Source of the DNA: Sandaracinobacter neustonicus
Lineage (GTDB): Bacteria > Pseudomonadota > Alphaproteobacteria > Sphingomonadales > Sphingomonadaceae
Assembly (NCBI RefSeq): GCF_006385875.1
Contig: NZ_VFSU01000026.1
Coordinates: 42,501 to 106,500, forward strand
Length of the DNA: 64,000 nt
Direction of reading: 5' to 3'
The notes beneath the pieces are model-generated. The model worked only from the letters and a program-made list of their open reading frames with translations. It was not told the DNA's origin and searched no databases. Below are positions 34,355 to 42,572 of this stretch, in pieces. Numbering within the stretch: the stretch's first letter is position 1; each line of letters opens with the position of its first letter. The translations under genes and the position numbers were made by a program.

Positions 34355-35848
34355 TTGATCGGTTCAACTTTCAACGCGCTGCCGGAAATTCTGGCCGCGC
34401 ACGGCCGCCACCGGCCGGAACGTCCGGCGCTGCAGCAGGGCGGCATCTGCTGGACATGGGGCGAGTTCGCCGCGCGCATCGATTCGGTCGCCGCCCTGCT
34501 GGCCGAACGCGGCGTGCAGCCCGGCGATCGGGTGGCGCTGCTGTCCGGCAACCGCATGGACGCCTATGCGGTGGCCTTCGGGGCGCTGCGCGCTGGCGCG
34601 GTGATCGCGCCGCTGTCGCCCATGCTCTCCCCGCCGCAACTCGCCGCCGTGCTGGCGGATTGCGCGGCGGCGCTGTTGTTCGTCGATCCGCTGCTGCTGC
34701 CGTTGGCCGAGGCGGCCGGCGCTGCCGGGATCATCCCGCTGCCGCTGGATCTGCCCACAGCACCCGCCGGATTCACACCGCCACTGTCGGGCGGCACAGA
34801 CCCGGCGACGCTCATCTATTCTTCCGGCACCACCGGCGAGCCGAAGGGCATCCTGCACGATCATCGCGCGCGTATGGATCAGGCGGCTGGTCTGGCCGCC
34901 GAATTCCGCATTGATGATCGCGCGCGCACCCTGCTGGCAACACCGCTGCACACCAACGGCACCTGGATGATGGCGCTGCCCACGCTCGCCTCGGGCGGGT
35001 GCTGTCTGCTGATGGAGCGCTTCACGCCCGATGCCGCGGCCGCGCTGCTGGCCGATGAAGCTGCCACGCACATGTTCGCGGTGCCCACCATGCTGCAGGC
35101 GATGCTGCAACCGCTGGGTGCCGCAACAGCCGGGTTCCCCGCGATGGAAATGGTCGTCAGCGCCGGGTCCGCCCTCTCTCTGGCGCTGAAAGCGCGGCTG
35201 TCGCCGCTGCTGGGCGGAAAACTCGCCGAACTGTATGGGCTGACCGAAGGCGTTGCCACCATCCTGAAGCCGCACGACATGGCAACCCATGCCGACAGCG
35301 TCGGCCGCCCCGGCTGCGGGGTGGAGATCGAGATCGTCGGCGAAGATGGCCAACTGCTGCCGCCGGGCGAAACCGGCGAGATCGTCGGCCGCTCCGCCGG
35401 GCTGATGCGGGGCTATTATGGCCGACCGGAGGCGACGCAGGCGATCCTCTGGCACGATGCGCGCGGGCGGGCCTTCCTGCGCACCGGTGACATGGGTCAT
35501 TTCGATTCCACAGGTTTCCTGCACATCGTCGACCGCAAGAAAGACATGATCATTTCCGGCGGCCTCAATATCTTCAGCGCCGATCTCGAAGAGGTGGTGC
35601 GCGGCCATGCAAGCGTGGCGGAAGTGGCGGTGATCGGCCTAGCCGATGCGAAATGGGGGGAAACCCCCGTCGCCGTGGTGGTGCCCGCCAGGGCGGAGGC
35701 TTCGGCGGAGGCGATTGCCGCTTTCGCCAATGCCACCCTTGCAAAGCATCAGCGGTTGTCGCGGGTGATTCTGCGCGCCGAACCGCTGCCGCGCAACCTG
35801 CTGGGCAAGGTGCTGAAACGGCAATTGCGGGAGGAATATGGTGGCTGA
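34355..35848 (+). CDS. Acyl-CoA synthetase (AMP-binding)
   Basis: The 497-residue ANL enzyme has the P-loop-like YSSGTTGEPKGILHDH near residue 150, the A5 motif ELYGLTEG, RTGDMGHFD, DRKKDMIISGGLNIFS (hinge) and the catalytic Lys in NLLGKVLKRQL near the end. It should activate a carboxylic acid to its CoA thioester. I chose TTG 34355 because GGGGAG lies six bases upstream. An ATG at 34280 would add 25 residues but directly abuts the operator and lacks a ribosome site. Confidence 0.9.
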   Translation: MIGSTFNALPEILAAHGRHRPERPALQQGGICWTWGEFAARIDSVAALLAERGVQPGDRVALLSGNRMDAYAVAFGALRAGAVIAPLSPMLSPPQLAAVLADCAAALLFVDPLLLPLAEAAGAAGIIPLPLDLPTAPAGFTPPLSGGTDPATLIYSSGTTGEPKGILHDHRARMDQAAGLAAEFRIDDRARTLLATPLHTNGTWMMALPTLASGGCCLLMERFTPDAAAALLADEAATHMFAVPTMLQAMLQPLGAATAGFPAMEMVVSAGSALSLALKARLSPLLGGKLAELYGLTEGVATILKPHDMATHADSVGRPGCGVEIEIVGEDGQLLPPGETGEIVGRSAGLMRGYYGRPEATQAILWHDARGRAFLRTGDMGHFDSTGFLHIVDRKKDMIISGGLNIFSADLEEVVRGHASVAEVAVIGLADAKWGETPVAVVVPARAEASAEAIAAFANATLAKHQRLSRVILRAEPLPRNLLGKVLKRQLREEYGG

Positions 35849-36785
35849 AACGATCCTGTTGCCGCGCCGCACGCTGCTGGGCGGGGCCGCCGCGCTGCTC
35901 GCAAGCCCGGCGCTGGCGATTCCGCGCAACCGCGACCCGCTGGATGGCGTATCGGCCGCCAGCGAATCGGTGCAGATGAGCCTTGCCAGTCTGGATGGAT
36001 CGCACCAGCTGGTGGCGCGGCTGTGCCGCTATCCCGGCGCGAACCGGGCTTGGCTGTGGGTGCAACTACTCACGCCCGATGGCTTCTTCGCCTGCTACGA
36101 TCATCATCTGCCCACCGGGCCGGAAAAGACCCGGCTGGAGGCGAAGGATGTGCTCTATGCCGTGGGCGGAATGACGGCACGGCGCACGGGCGAGCGGCTG
36201 AAGCCGACATCCTGCCACGCCGACGTGCGCGCGCGTCTCGCCGCAACCGGCGCTCCGCGCGAGGGCGAGGGGCATATCCCCTTCCACGCGAAGCTCAGCC
36301 TGAACCCCACGCGCCGCTATGCCGGCCTGCTTCCGGGGCGCAGCGAATTGTTCGGGCTGGGCGAGATGGATATCGAGCTGAACGGCCGCCGCTTCCGGGG
36401 GCCTGCCACCGGCCAGTTCCACGAACAGCCGCAGGAAACCCCGCGCTTCAACCAGCCCTATTCCTACGCCAGCCTGTGGGGACCAGACAGCAGCATCACC
36501 GCCATCGCCGGGGCGTCCGGCGGGGGCGGCTATCGCGCGACCGACAGCGGCTCCACGGATTTCCGCGGCGCGCGCTTCACCGAAACCGGCGACAGTCGCA
36601 CCCTGACACTGGGCGCGCCGGGCGCTTCGCTGGAGGTAACGGCCGAGGTGCGCGCGCGCCAGCAGATCCCCATCTTCTCCGGCCTGTGGCGCGGCCAGTT
36701 CGTCGAGGCGAAGGCGGGGGGCGAAACGCTTTACGGCGTGTTCGTGGATTTCGACATGCCGAGCGCCCCCGCCGCGCAGACATAG
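35838..36785 (+). CDS. Exported protein of unknown function (possibly AttH/lipocalin-like)
   Basis: The 315-residue protein has a Tat-like signal (LLPRRTLLGGAAALLASPALA). The body is beta-rich with GEMDIELNGRRFRGPATGQFHEQ and SYASLWGPDSSITAIA, which recalls AttH/CrtC-like lipocalin-fold proteins; I am not sure of this. It overlaps the ligase stop by 11 bases, so it is co-translated and may process or bind the pathway's substrate in the periplasm. Its 3' end overlaps the convergent lactonase gene by 55 bases. Confidence 0.65.
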   Translation: MVAETILLPRRTLLGGAAALLASPALAIPRNRDPLDGVSAASESVQMSLASLDGSHQLVARLCRYPGANRAWLWVQLLTPDGFFACYDHHLPTGPEKTRLEAKDVLYAVGGMTARRTGERLKPTSCHADVRARLAATGAPREGEGHIPFHAKLSLNPTRRYAGLLPGRSELFGLGEMDIELNGRRFRGPATGQFHEQPQETPRFNQPYSYASLWGPDSSITAIAGASGGGGYRATDSGSTDFRGARFTETGDSRTLTLGAPGASLEVTAEVRARQQIPIFSGLWRGQFVEAKAGGETLYGVFVDFDMPSAPAAQT

Positions 36786-37804
36786 CTGCGCCCGAACACG
36801 CTGCCCAGAAACACACGCCCCGAAGGCAGCATGGAGGCCACCGGCACGGCGGGAGCCTCCACGCCGTCGCTGACCACAAGCGTGGTGACGGCCCCGGTTT
36901 CCGGCGAAATCCGCGCGAGAGACCAAGGCGACACGGCGCTCTTGCCCGCCGCATGCTGCGCGAATTCCCGCAGCCGGTCGTGACGCGCCAGCAGCAGGTT
37001 GCCGTCCGCCTGCCGGGTGAGATTGTCAGGCCCCTCGCCGCTGTCGAGCGTCTGCGCCAGATGCACCCGGCCCGATCCGATATCGCCCTGCAACAGCAGC
37101 ACCTGCCCCTTGATAGAATCGCTGACGGCAAGCGTCTCCGCGCCGCTCCGCTCCACGGAGTTGGCGAAGGCAAAGCCGCCCAGAACCTCGCGCGTCGCCT
37201 GCCCGTCGTGGAACAGCAGCGATCCATCGCCCCGCTTCAGCAGATAGGTCAGCAGTTCCCGCGCCGCACCATGGGCGGCACGGCTTTCGTTGGTGGCGTA
37301 AAAGGCATAGGCGGAAACCGGCAGCACATCGTTCAGGCGCTGGAATCCGGGCAGGGAGACAGAGCGCCTGTGCAGCAGCCGCCCGCCCGACCATTGGAAA
37401 ACCTCCACCGTGGACGACGCACCATCCCAGCCGTCGGGATGGTTCACCGCCATCACCCACAGCCCGTCCGCCGTTTCCACCGTCCCGATTCCATGCGGGT
37501 GGAAACGCGCCGGAACCCCGCCGGTCAGGTCGTCGCTGAGCGCCACGCCAGCCGCGCCGTCGGTCAGCAGCCGCAGCGATCCCCGCCCCCCGCCCCGTCG
37601 ATCATCGAAGGAGACGATCAGCCCGCCCGGCGCGGCGGCTGCATCTTCCCCGCCGCTGAAGTCCGGCGATCCGTCGCCAAGCGGCTGGCAGGCAGCGAGG
37701 TTTGCGGCCGGGCCGGAAGGCGGCTGCGCGGAACAGCCCGCCAGCAGCGCCAACAGCAGGGCAGGCCCCACCCTTCGAACCAGCGGCGCATGTAGATAAG
37801 GCAT
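36731..37804 (-). CDS. Paraoxonase-like lactonase/arylesterase lipoprotein
   Basis: The 357-residue protein has a lipobox (LLALLAGC, Cys near residue 24). The beta-propeller signatures resemble mammalian paraoxonases: FHPHGIGTVE with NHPD (catalytic His region), STVEVFQW, RLNDVLPVSAYAFYATNESR (calcium Asn), AFANSVERSG and GPDNLTRQADGNLLLARH. Paraoxonases hydrolyse lactones, including acyl-homoserine lactones. The lipoprotein would sit in the periplasm or outer membrane. A TetR gene is divergent, and a GATAC-N6-GTATC palindrome lies 22 bases before its start. Confidence 0.75.
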   Translation of the reverse strand: MPYLHAPLVRRVGPALLLALLAGCSAQPPSGPAANLAACQPLGDGSPDFSGGEDAAAAPGGLIVSFDDRRGGGRGSLRLLTDGAAGVALSDDLTGGVPARFHPHGIGTVETADGLWVMAVNHPDGWDGASSTVEVFQWSGGRLLHRRSVSLPGFQRLNDVLPVSAYAFYATNESRAAHGAARELLTYLLKRGDGSLLFHDGQATREVLGGFAFANSVERSGAETLAVSDSIKGQVLLLQGDIGSGRVHLAQTLDSGEGPDNLTRQADGNLLLARHDRLREFAQHAAGKSAVSPWSLARISPETGAVTTLVVSDGVEAPAVPVASMLPSGRVFLGSVFGRSYVCAAGALGMSKSTNTP

Positions 37805-37825
37805 CGCTCCGCCCCTTCTCATATC

Positions 37826-37841
37826 GATACTTTCCCGTATC
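37826..37841. promoter_or_regulatory. Probable TetR operator, site 1
   Basis: GATAC-N6-GTATC lies in the divergent gap between the lactonase lipoprotein (-) and the TetR gene (+). The same half-sites and spacing recur at 38592-38607. Confidence 0.65.
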
Positions 37842-37929
37842 ATGAGATATCCAATCGCACAGATCAACCAGCCGGCGTTGACCGGCGGCGGGAAAGATCG
37901 GAGAGCTTGGCTTTTCGAAGGAGCCGAAT

Positions 37930-38535
37930 GTGAAGAGCCCGGCGAAGACGCGCCCGCAGCCAAGGCAGCTTGCCCGCGCCCGCCGCCGGGACCGCATCCT
38001 GCGAGTGGCGGCGGAGATGCTCGTGAAGGGCGGCTTGCGCCAGACCACGATGGAGGAAATCGCGCGCGGCCTGTCCACTTCGAAGATGGCGCTCTACCGC
38101 CATTTCCAGACGAAGGACGAACTGATCGAAGCGGTGCTGCAACGGGTGGTGGATCGCTTCACCACGACGGAGCAACTGGCATGGCCCGGCATGCGCGCCG
38201 CCATGCAGCGGGCATTGGCGAGCGCACGGGAAGATCCGGACGCCTTTCTGCTGCTGTTCCGCGTGGCGGCGCACGATCCGGCGCTGTCGCACTATGCCGC
38301 CGATGTGCGTCGCCTGCTGGGCGACGTAACGCGCGAACGCCTGATGGCAGGGCGGCATCCGCTCAGCTCGGACCCGGCCCTGCTGGAGGCGCTGGTGGAC
38401 GGAACGGTCGCCTTTCTGGTGGAGGCGACCGCCTTCCGGATCGAGCAGGGCGACCCGGCCCGCGACAGCGACTGGATTCGCTGGGTCAGCGATGCTGCCT
38501 CGCGGATGATCGGACTGCCGACACCCGGAGATTGA
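37930..38535 (+). CDS. TetR-family transcriptional regulator
   Basis: The 201-residue protein has an N-terminal helix-turn-helix: RDRILRVAAEMLVKGGLRQTTMEEIARGLSTSKMALYRHFQTKDELIEAVL at about residues 20-70. A helical ligand domain follows. GTG 37930 has AAGGAG upstream. TetR proteins usually repress divergent and own promoters until a small ligand binds. Operator-like palindromes at 37826 and 38592 flank the gene. Confidence 0.9.
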   Translation: MKSPAKTRPQPRQLARARRRDRILRVAAEMLVKGGLRQTTMEEIARGLSTSKMALYRHFQTKDELIEAVLQRVVDRFTTTEQLAWPGMRAAMQRALASAREDPDAFLLLFRVAAHDPALSHYAADVRRLLGDVTRERLMAGRHPLSSDPALLEALVDGTVAFLVEATAFRIEQGDPARDSDWIRWVSDAASRMIGLPTPGD

Positions 38536-38591
38536 GCGGTGATGCCGCCTTGGCGGTATTTGCGCGAGGCCGCGCATGAGTATATCAAATC

Positions 38592-38607
38592 GATACCAGT
38601 CAGTATC
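38592..38607. promoter_or_regulatory. Probable TetR operator, site 2
   Basis: GATAC-N6-GTATC lies 23 bases upstream of the ATG of a truncated exported-protein gene and matches the site at 37826-37841 in half-sites and spacing. Confidence 0.6.
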
Positions 38608-38630
38608 AAGACTGTTTGGGGAGAGAGCTC

Positions 38631-38780
38631 ATGAAACAGCATTTCAAGAGAGAATCTGTCCATCCCGCGCGGGCCTTCGCTGCGCCCGCCCTGCTGGCGC
38701 TGGGCCTGCTATTGGCCTGTCTGAACGCGCTTCCGGCCCATGCCGGCACCCTGTCGAGTGGCAGCCTGTCGGTCATGTGA
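38631..38780 (+). pseudogene. Truncated exported-protein gene (signal peptide only)
   Basis: A good ribosome site (GGGGAGAGAG) precedes ATG 38631. The 49 codons encode a typical signal peptide, with hydrophobic core PALLALGLLLACLNAL and a cleavage-like PAHAG. Only a dozen residues follow before TGA. Relaxase sequence begins directly after, so the gene appears to have lost its body by recombination near 38770. It probably belonged to the TetR regulon, given operator site 2. Its identity cannot be recovered. Confidence 0.55.
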
Positions 38781-38786
38781 TGCTGA

Positions 38787-39089
38787 CCGCGGGGCATTGA
38801 GCTAGGCGAGAACGGCAAACCCGGGTTCGGCCCGAAAATGCGCGACTGGAATCGCACGGAGCTGCTGCAACTGTGGCGCGAGCACTGGGCAGAGCATGTG
38901 AACACCCGGCTGGCCGAGCTCGATATCGATGCACGGATCGATCACCGCAGTCTGGAAGCACAGGGTATCCTGCGCATTCGGGATGCCGGTCAGAAGGAAC
39001 TGCCGCACCAGGTGCAGGCGTTCCGGAAAGCGGGGCAGGAGCTGGATGCGATCCAGAAGTGCCATGTGGCATTCGCTTTCTGTGTTTGA
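38787..39089 (+). pseudogene. Relaxase (MobA/TraA-type) fragment
   Basis: The frame encodes GIELGENGKPGFGPKMRDWN, then LLQLWREHWAEHVNTRLAEL and ARIDHRSLEAQGI. This is the conserved region following the relaxase core of MobA/MobL and TraA-type proteins of Alphaproteobacteria. Family similarity ends at LEAQGI (about base 38970); the rest of the frame is unrelated. No start, catalytic Tyr or histidine triad is present. It is a scar of a plasmid or integrative element between two accessory clusters. Confidence 0.7.
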
Positions 39090-39306
39090 TCGCCAGTGGA
39101 AGATTGTCTGCAGGAGGTCGCTTCCACCGTCGCCCAACTTCTGAATTGACGGCAGCCACTGGACGAACAGAATCAGGCTTGGATGTCCGCAAAGCTGGCG
39201 GGAATGGAACCAACCACATTCTCTGGAAATACTTCATCAGAGTTCAAGAGACAGACAATCCATCGCACTCCTTTTTTTGATCGGACAAAATGTCGTCAAC
39301 GGCAAA
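39090..39306. other. Gene-free 217-base stretch after the relaxase scar
   Basis: The stretch is unusually AT-rich for the window and contains a run of seven T near 39272. No gene, clear hairpin or insertion-sequence end was recognised. It is probably remnant mobile DNA; the minus-strand esterase gene stops at its right edge. Confidence 0.4.
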
Positions 39307-40194
39307 TTATTGCTGATCTGCGAATATGAAGCGGGCGGCCAGCGGAATTGCAGCAAACGGCACCGACAGATGATCCGCTTTGGCGTGGAAATCATATCTG
39401 ACCTTCAGATTGGTCACTTCACCCAGAATGTCGGCCATCTCTTTCGCGTTGCCAACCATGGCGCCGTCCTGCAGCATCTTTTGCCGTTCCTCTTGCCCCG
39501 GTGCCGCCTTGGCATCTGGGCTGAGCCGGGCTTCCCATTCGCCGACGCTGATTAGAAGCCGTTTCGCAGCCGTCGGCGGCGAGCGCAGAAACTGCTGCCG
39601 TTCTTCAAGGATCGCGCGATCTGCCCACCAGATCGAAGGGCTTGAAGCGCCATATCCGAAAAAGCTTTCAGGATGGCGGAACAACGTGTGGAGGACAAAA
39701 AGCCCGCCCAGCGAATGGCCGAACAGCATTCGGCGCGCGGGGTCGATACGGACGTCCGTCGAAACCTGAGGTAGCAATTCGCGCATCAGGAAGGCGTGGA
39801 AGGCGTCCGCCCCGCCACCTGTTGGCTTCGCTGCATCCGGCGATTTCAGCGGAGCAGGCGTATAATCGAAAGTTCTGGCGCTTCCGAACAGCCCACCGCC
39901 CGCCTGATCGATGCCGACGACGACGGCCTCCGGCATGCTTGTCCATGCTGGCACGAAAGCCTGTGTCCGAACGGCGGAAACCATGGTTTCGAAATAGGCG
40001 TTTCCATCCAGAACGAGGATTAGCGGCCAACCCTGAATCGGCGCTTCTCCGGCGGGGATGTCGATGAAGGCGGTGTAGTTCAGGTCGTTGTGAACGAGGC
40101 TGATCCGCCGCCGCAAAGGAAGCGGGGCCGCCGCGGCCAAAGCCGGTGCCTGAAGACCGAGCGCCATGCCCCACAACAATTCCCGACGTCGCAT
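39307..40194 (-). CDS. Exported alpha/beta-hydrolase, esterase D/IroE-like
   Basis: The 295-residue protein has a signal peptide with an arginine-rich start (MRRRELLWGMALGLQAPALAAA). The putative-esterase (PF00756-type) pattern follows: WPLILVLDGNAYFE, the nucleophile LFGHSLGGLFVLHTLF near residue 150, SPSIWW and a late His in FHAKADHLSVP. The nearest functional types include siderophore-triester esterases (Fes/IroE) and S-formylglutathione hydrolases; an exported form next to a siderophore-type receptor favours the former. It is divergent from the DgcN-like gene with a 204-base shared gap. Confidence 0.83.
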   Translation of the reverse strand: MRRRELLWGMALGLQAPALAAAAPLPLRRRISLVHNDLNYTAFIDIPAGEAPIQGWPLILVLDGNAYFETMVSAVRTQAFVPAWTSMPEAVVVGIDQAGGGLFGSARTFDYTPAPLKSPDAAKPTGGGADAFHAFLMRELLPQVSTDVRIDPARRMLFGHSLGGLFVLHTLFRHPESFFGYGASSPSIWWADRAILEERQQFLRSPPTAAKRLLISVGEWEARLSPDAKAAPGQEERQKMLQDGAMVGNAKEMADILGEVTNLKVRYDFHAKADHLSVPFAAIPLAARFIFADQQ

Positions 40195-40398
40195 CAGTCC
40201 GTCCTGCAGCCTTTGGAGAGCCGATTTGAGACCGACTGCGGCCCTTTGGGCAAGCCTTTGATGACCTGATCCGGCCTTCCCGATCCGATTGCGGCCCGAA
40301 GTGCGAAGCCCGTCGTCCGCCCTGCCAAGCCGTCCGACCCTGCCGACCGCATTGTCCGGCAGGAACGAGCACGACCGCGTGATGCAAGGAACCCGAAC
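40195..40398. promoter_or_regulatory. Divergent promoter gap, esterase / dgcN-like operon
   Basis: These 204 bases separate divergent genes and must hold both promoters. I see no convincing palindrome or -35/-10 pair in it, and GCAAGGAACC near 40386 may be the ribosome site of the plus-strand operon. Confidence 0.35.
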
Positions 40399-41430
40399 AT
40401 GGCCGAATCGAATCAGCCCAGCCGCCACTCGCTGCGACAGCCCTATCTTCTGTTCGTGGGAGATGTGGACCTTCTGGCGGCGGCGAAAACCGCCAGCGGC
40501 TTGCTGCAATGGCGGCCTGACGCCTGTGCCGGACAACTGCGCCTGCCGGGCGGTGTCGATCTGGGGCTGCCTGACATGTCGCCTGAAACTGCGGCGGCGG
40601 CGGGCGTCGGAACGATGGTGATCGGTGCGGTCAATCCCGGCGGCGTCATTCCGCCCCAATGGATTCCCGCGATCCTTGAGGCTCTGGAAGCAGGGCTGGA
40701 TGTGGCCGCCGGTTTGCACCAGCGGCTGAACGACATGCCCGAGATTGCACAGACCGCACGGCGTCTGGGCCGGCAACTCCATGATGTTCGCCATGCCGAC
40801 CGGAGTTTTCCGACCGGCACGGGCGCGCGGCGGCCCGGAAAGCGCGTGCTGACGGTTGGCACGGATTGTGTGGTTGGCAAGAAATATGCGGCGCTCGCCA
40901 TCGAACAGGCGATGACGGCGCGGGGGCTGTCCGCCGATTTCCGGGCGACGGGGCAGACCGGGGTGCTGATCGCAGGCGGCGGCGTGGCGATCGATGCCGT
41001 CGTTTCGGACTTCGTGGCGGGCGCGGCCGAATGGCTGTCTCCGGCGGCGGCCGACGATCATTGGGACGTGATCGAGGGGCAGGGTTCGCTGTTCCATCCG
41101 GCCTATGCCGGGGTGACGCTGGGCCTGATGCACGGCAGCCAGCCGGATGCGTTGGTGATCTGCCATGAGCCTGTTCGTGACCGGCTGCTGAGCGTCGACT
41201 ATCCGGTTCAGCCGCTGGATCGCTTCATCGAGGCCAATCTGGCGATGGCCCGGCTGACCAGCCCCGATGTCGTCGCTGCGGGCATCTGCCTGAATGGCGG
41301 CCGGATGAGCGATGTGGAGATCGCGGAGGCGATCCTGCGGGTGGAGGGCGAAACGGGGCTGCCCTGCTGCGATCCCATCCGCCACGGCGCGGGCCGGATC
41401 GTGGACAATCTGCTGCGCCTCGTTCCATGA
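40399..41430 (+). CDS. dgcN: DUF1611 protein, DgcN-like D-glutamate N-acetyltransferase
   Basis: The 343-residue DUF1611 protein has an N-terminal Rossmann-like part (YLLFVGDVDLLAAAKTASGL, VIGAVNPGGVIP). A P-loop-type domain follows with VLTVGTDCVVGKKYAALAIEQAM near residue 155, FRATGQTGVLIAGGGVAIDAVVSDF and VIEGQGSLFHPAYAGVTLGL. A DUF1611 protein named DgcN, acting with the racemase DgcA, has been described in D-glutamate use. Here the next gene is an epimerase, overlapping by four bases, so the same pair is likely. The acceptor could be another D-amino acid. Confidence 0.8.
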   Translation: MAESNQPSRHSLRQPYLLFVGDVDLLAAAKTASGLLQWRPDACAGQLRLPGGVDLGLPDMSPETAAAAGVGTMVIGAVNPGGVIPPQWIPAILEALEAGLDVAAGLHQRLNDMPEIAQTARRLGRQLHDVRHADRSFPTGTGARRPGKRVLTVGTDCVVGKKYAALAIEQAMTARGLSADFRATGQTGVLIAGGGVAIDAVVSDFVAGAAEWLSPAAADDHWDVIEGQGSLFHPAYAGVTLGLMHGSQPDALVICHEPVRDRLLSVDYPVQPLDRFIEANLAMARLTSPDVVAAGICLNGGRMSDVEIAEAILRVEGETGLPCCDPIRHGAGRIVDNLLRLVP

Positions 41431-42452
41431 ACGCCGATCCGGCGACATCGGCCGCATCGCTGCGCGTGACGGGCTACACGGTCGAGCGCGAATGCTGGGC
41501 CTATCGCACGCCGCTGGTGCATGCCCGTGGCACCGATCGAATAGCGGAACTGATCGTCGTGACGTTGCAGGGGGCGCATCAGGCGGGGAGAGGCGAATCC
41601 TGCCCGATTCCGCATCATGGGGAATCGGTCGAGGGGGTGCGGGCGCAGGTCAATGCCATCTGCCAGGCGCTGGTGGACGGAGCGGACTGGGGCGAATTGC
41701 ACGACCGGCTGCCGGCGGGGGCCGCGCGCAATGCGGTGGATTGCGCGATCTGGGATCTGCGGGCGCGAACGGCGGGGGTGCCGGTTTCGACGCTGATGGG
41801 CCTGCCCGCGCCGAACCCGGTTTCGACCGTCTATACCATCGGCCTTGCCGCGCCGGACGAGATGGCGCGCGCTGCCGCAGCAGCGGCGGCGCTCCACGAT
41901 GTGGTGAAGATCAAACTGGGGGATGGTGGGGATGATCTCGCCCGGCTGCGTGCGATCCGTGCCATGGGGCCCGGAACCCGCCTGATCGCCGATGCGAACG
42001 AGGGCTGGACGGCTTCGCAACTGGTTTCCGCGCTGCCGGAACTGGCGGCTCTGGGGGTGGAGATGCTGGAGCAGCCGCTGCCCGCCGGCAGGGATCTGGC
42101 GCTGGCCTCGATCGATCGCATCATCCCGATCGGGGCCGATGAATCCTGCCATGTCGAAGCCGATCTGCCGGGGCTTGTCGGGCGCTATGACCTTGTGAAC
42201 ATCAAGCTGGACAAGAGCGGGGGGCTGACGGAGGCGATGCGCCTGCAGGCGCGGGCCGAAGCGCTGGGGTTCGCGACGATGGTCGGCTGCATGTGTGGCA
42301 CGTCGCTGGGGATGGCACCGGCGCTGCTGGTGGCGCAGCGCTGCCGCTATGTCGATCTGGATGCGCCGCTGCTGCTTGGGCTGGATCGCACGCCATCGCT
42401 GGGTTGGCAGGGCCAGCGGCTGAGCCCGGTGCGGGCCTTGTGGGGCGGATGA
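41427..42452 (+). CDS. dgcA: Enolase-superfamily dipeptide epimerase / DgcA-like racemase
   Basis: The 341-residue protein has a capping domain and a barrel with the muconate-lactonizing/dipeptide-epimerase residues: VKIKLG (KxK general base), LIADANEGW (Asp ligand), EMLEQPLP (Glu ligand), GADESCH (Asp ligand) and NIKLDKSGGLTEAM (second Lys), plus GCMCGTSLGMAPA near the end. Members epimerise L-Ala-D/L-Glu or N-acyl amino acids. Overlap with the DgcN-like gene points to N-acetyl-D-glutamate racemisation; murein-peptide epimerisation is the alternative. Confidence 0.87.
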   Translation: MNADPATSAASLRVTGYTVERECWAYRTPLVHARGTDRIAELIVVTLQGAHQAGRGESCPIPHHGESVEGVRAQVNAICQALVDGADWGELHDRLPAGAARNAVDCAIWDLRARTAGVPVSTLMGLPAPNPVSTVYTIGLAAPDEMARAAAAAAALHDVVKIKLGDGGDDLARLRAIRAMGPGTRLIADANEGWTASQLVSALPELAALGVEMLEQPLPAGRDLALASIDRIIPIGADESCHVEADLPGLVGRYDLVNIKLDKSGGLTEAMRLQARAEALGFATMVGCMCGTSLGMAPALLVAQRCRYVDLDAPLLLGLDRTPSLGWQGQRLSPVRALWGG

Positions 42453-42572
42453 GACGTAATGCGCTGCCGGTTCCAACGCCAGCGCTGATTTGCGAAGCCG
42501 CCGGCCTGCTATGCAAAGATTTTGCCGCCACATCGGGGAGGGTATGCCAACCGCAATAACAGGAAAAGGGGA

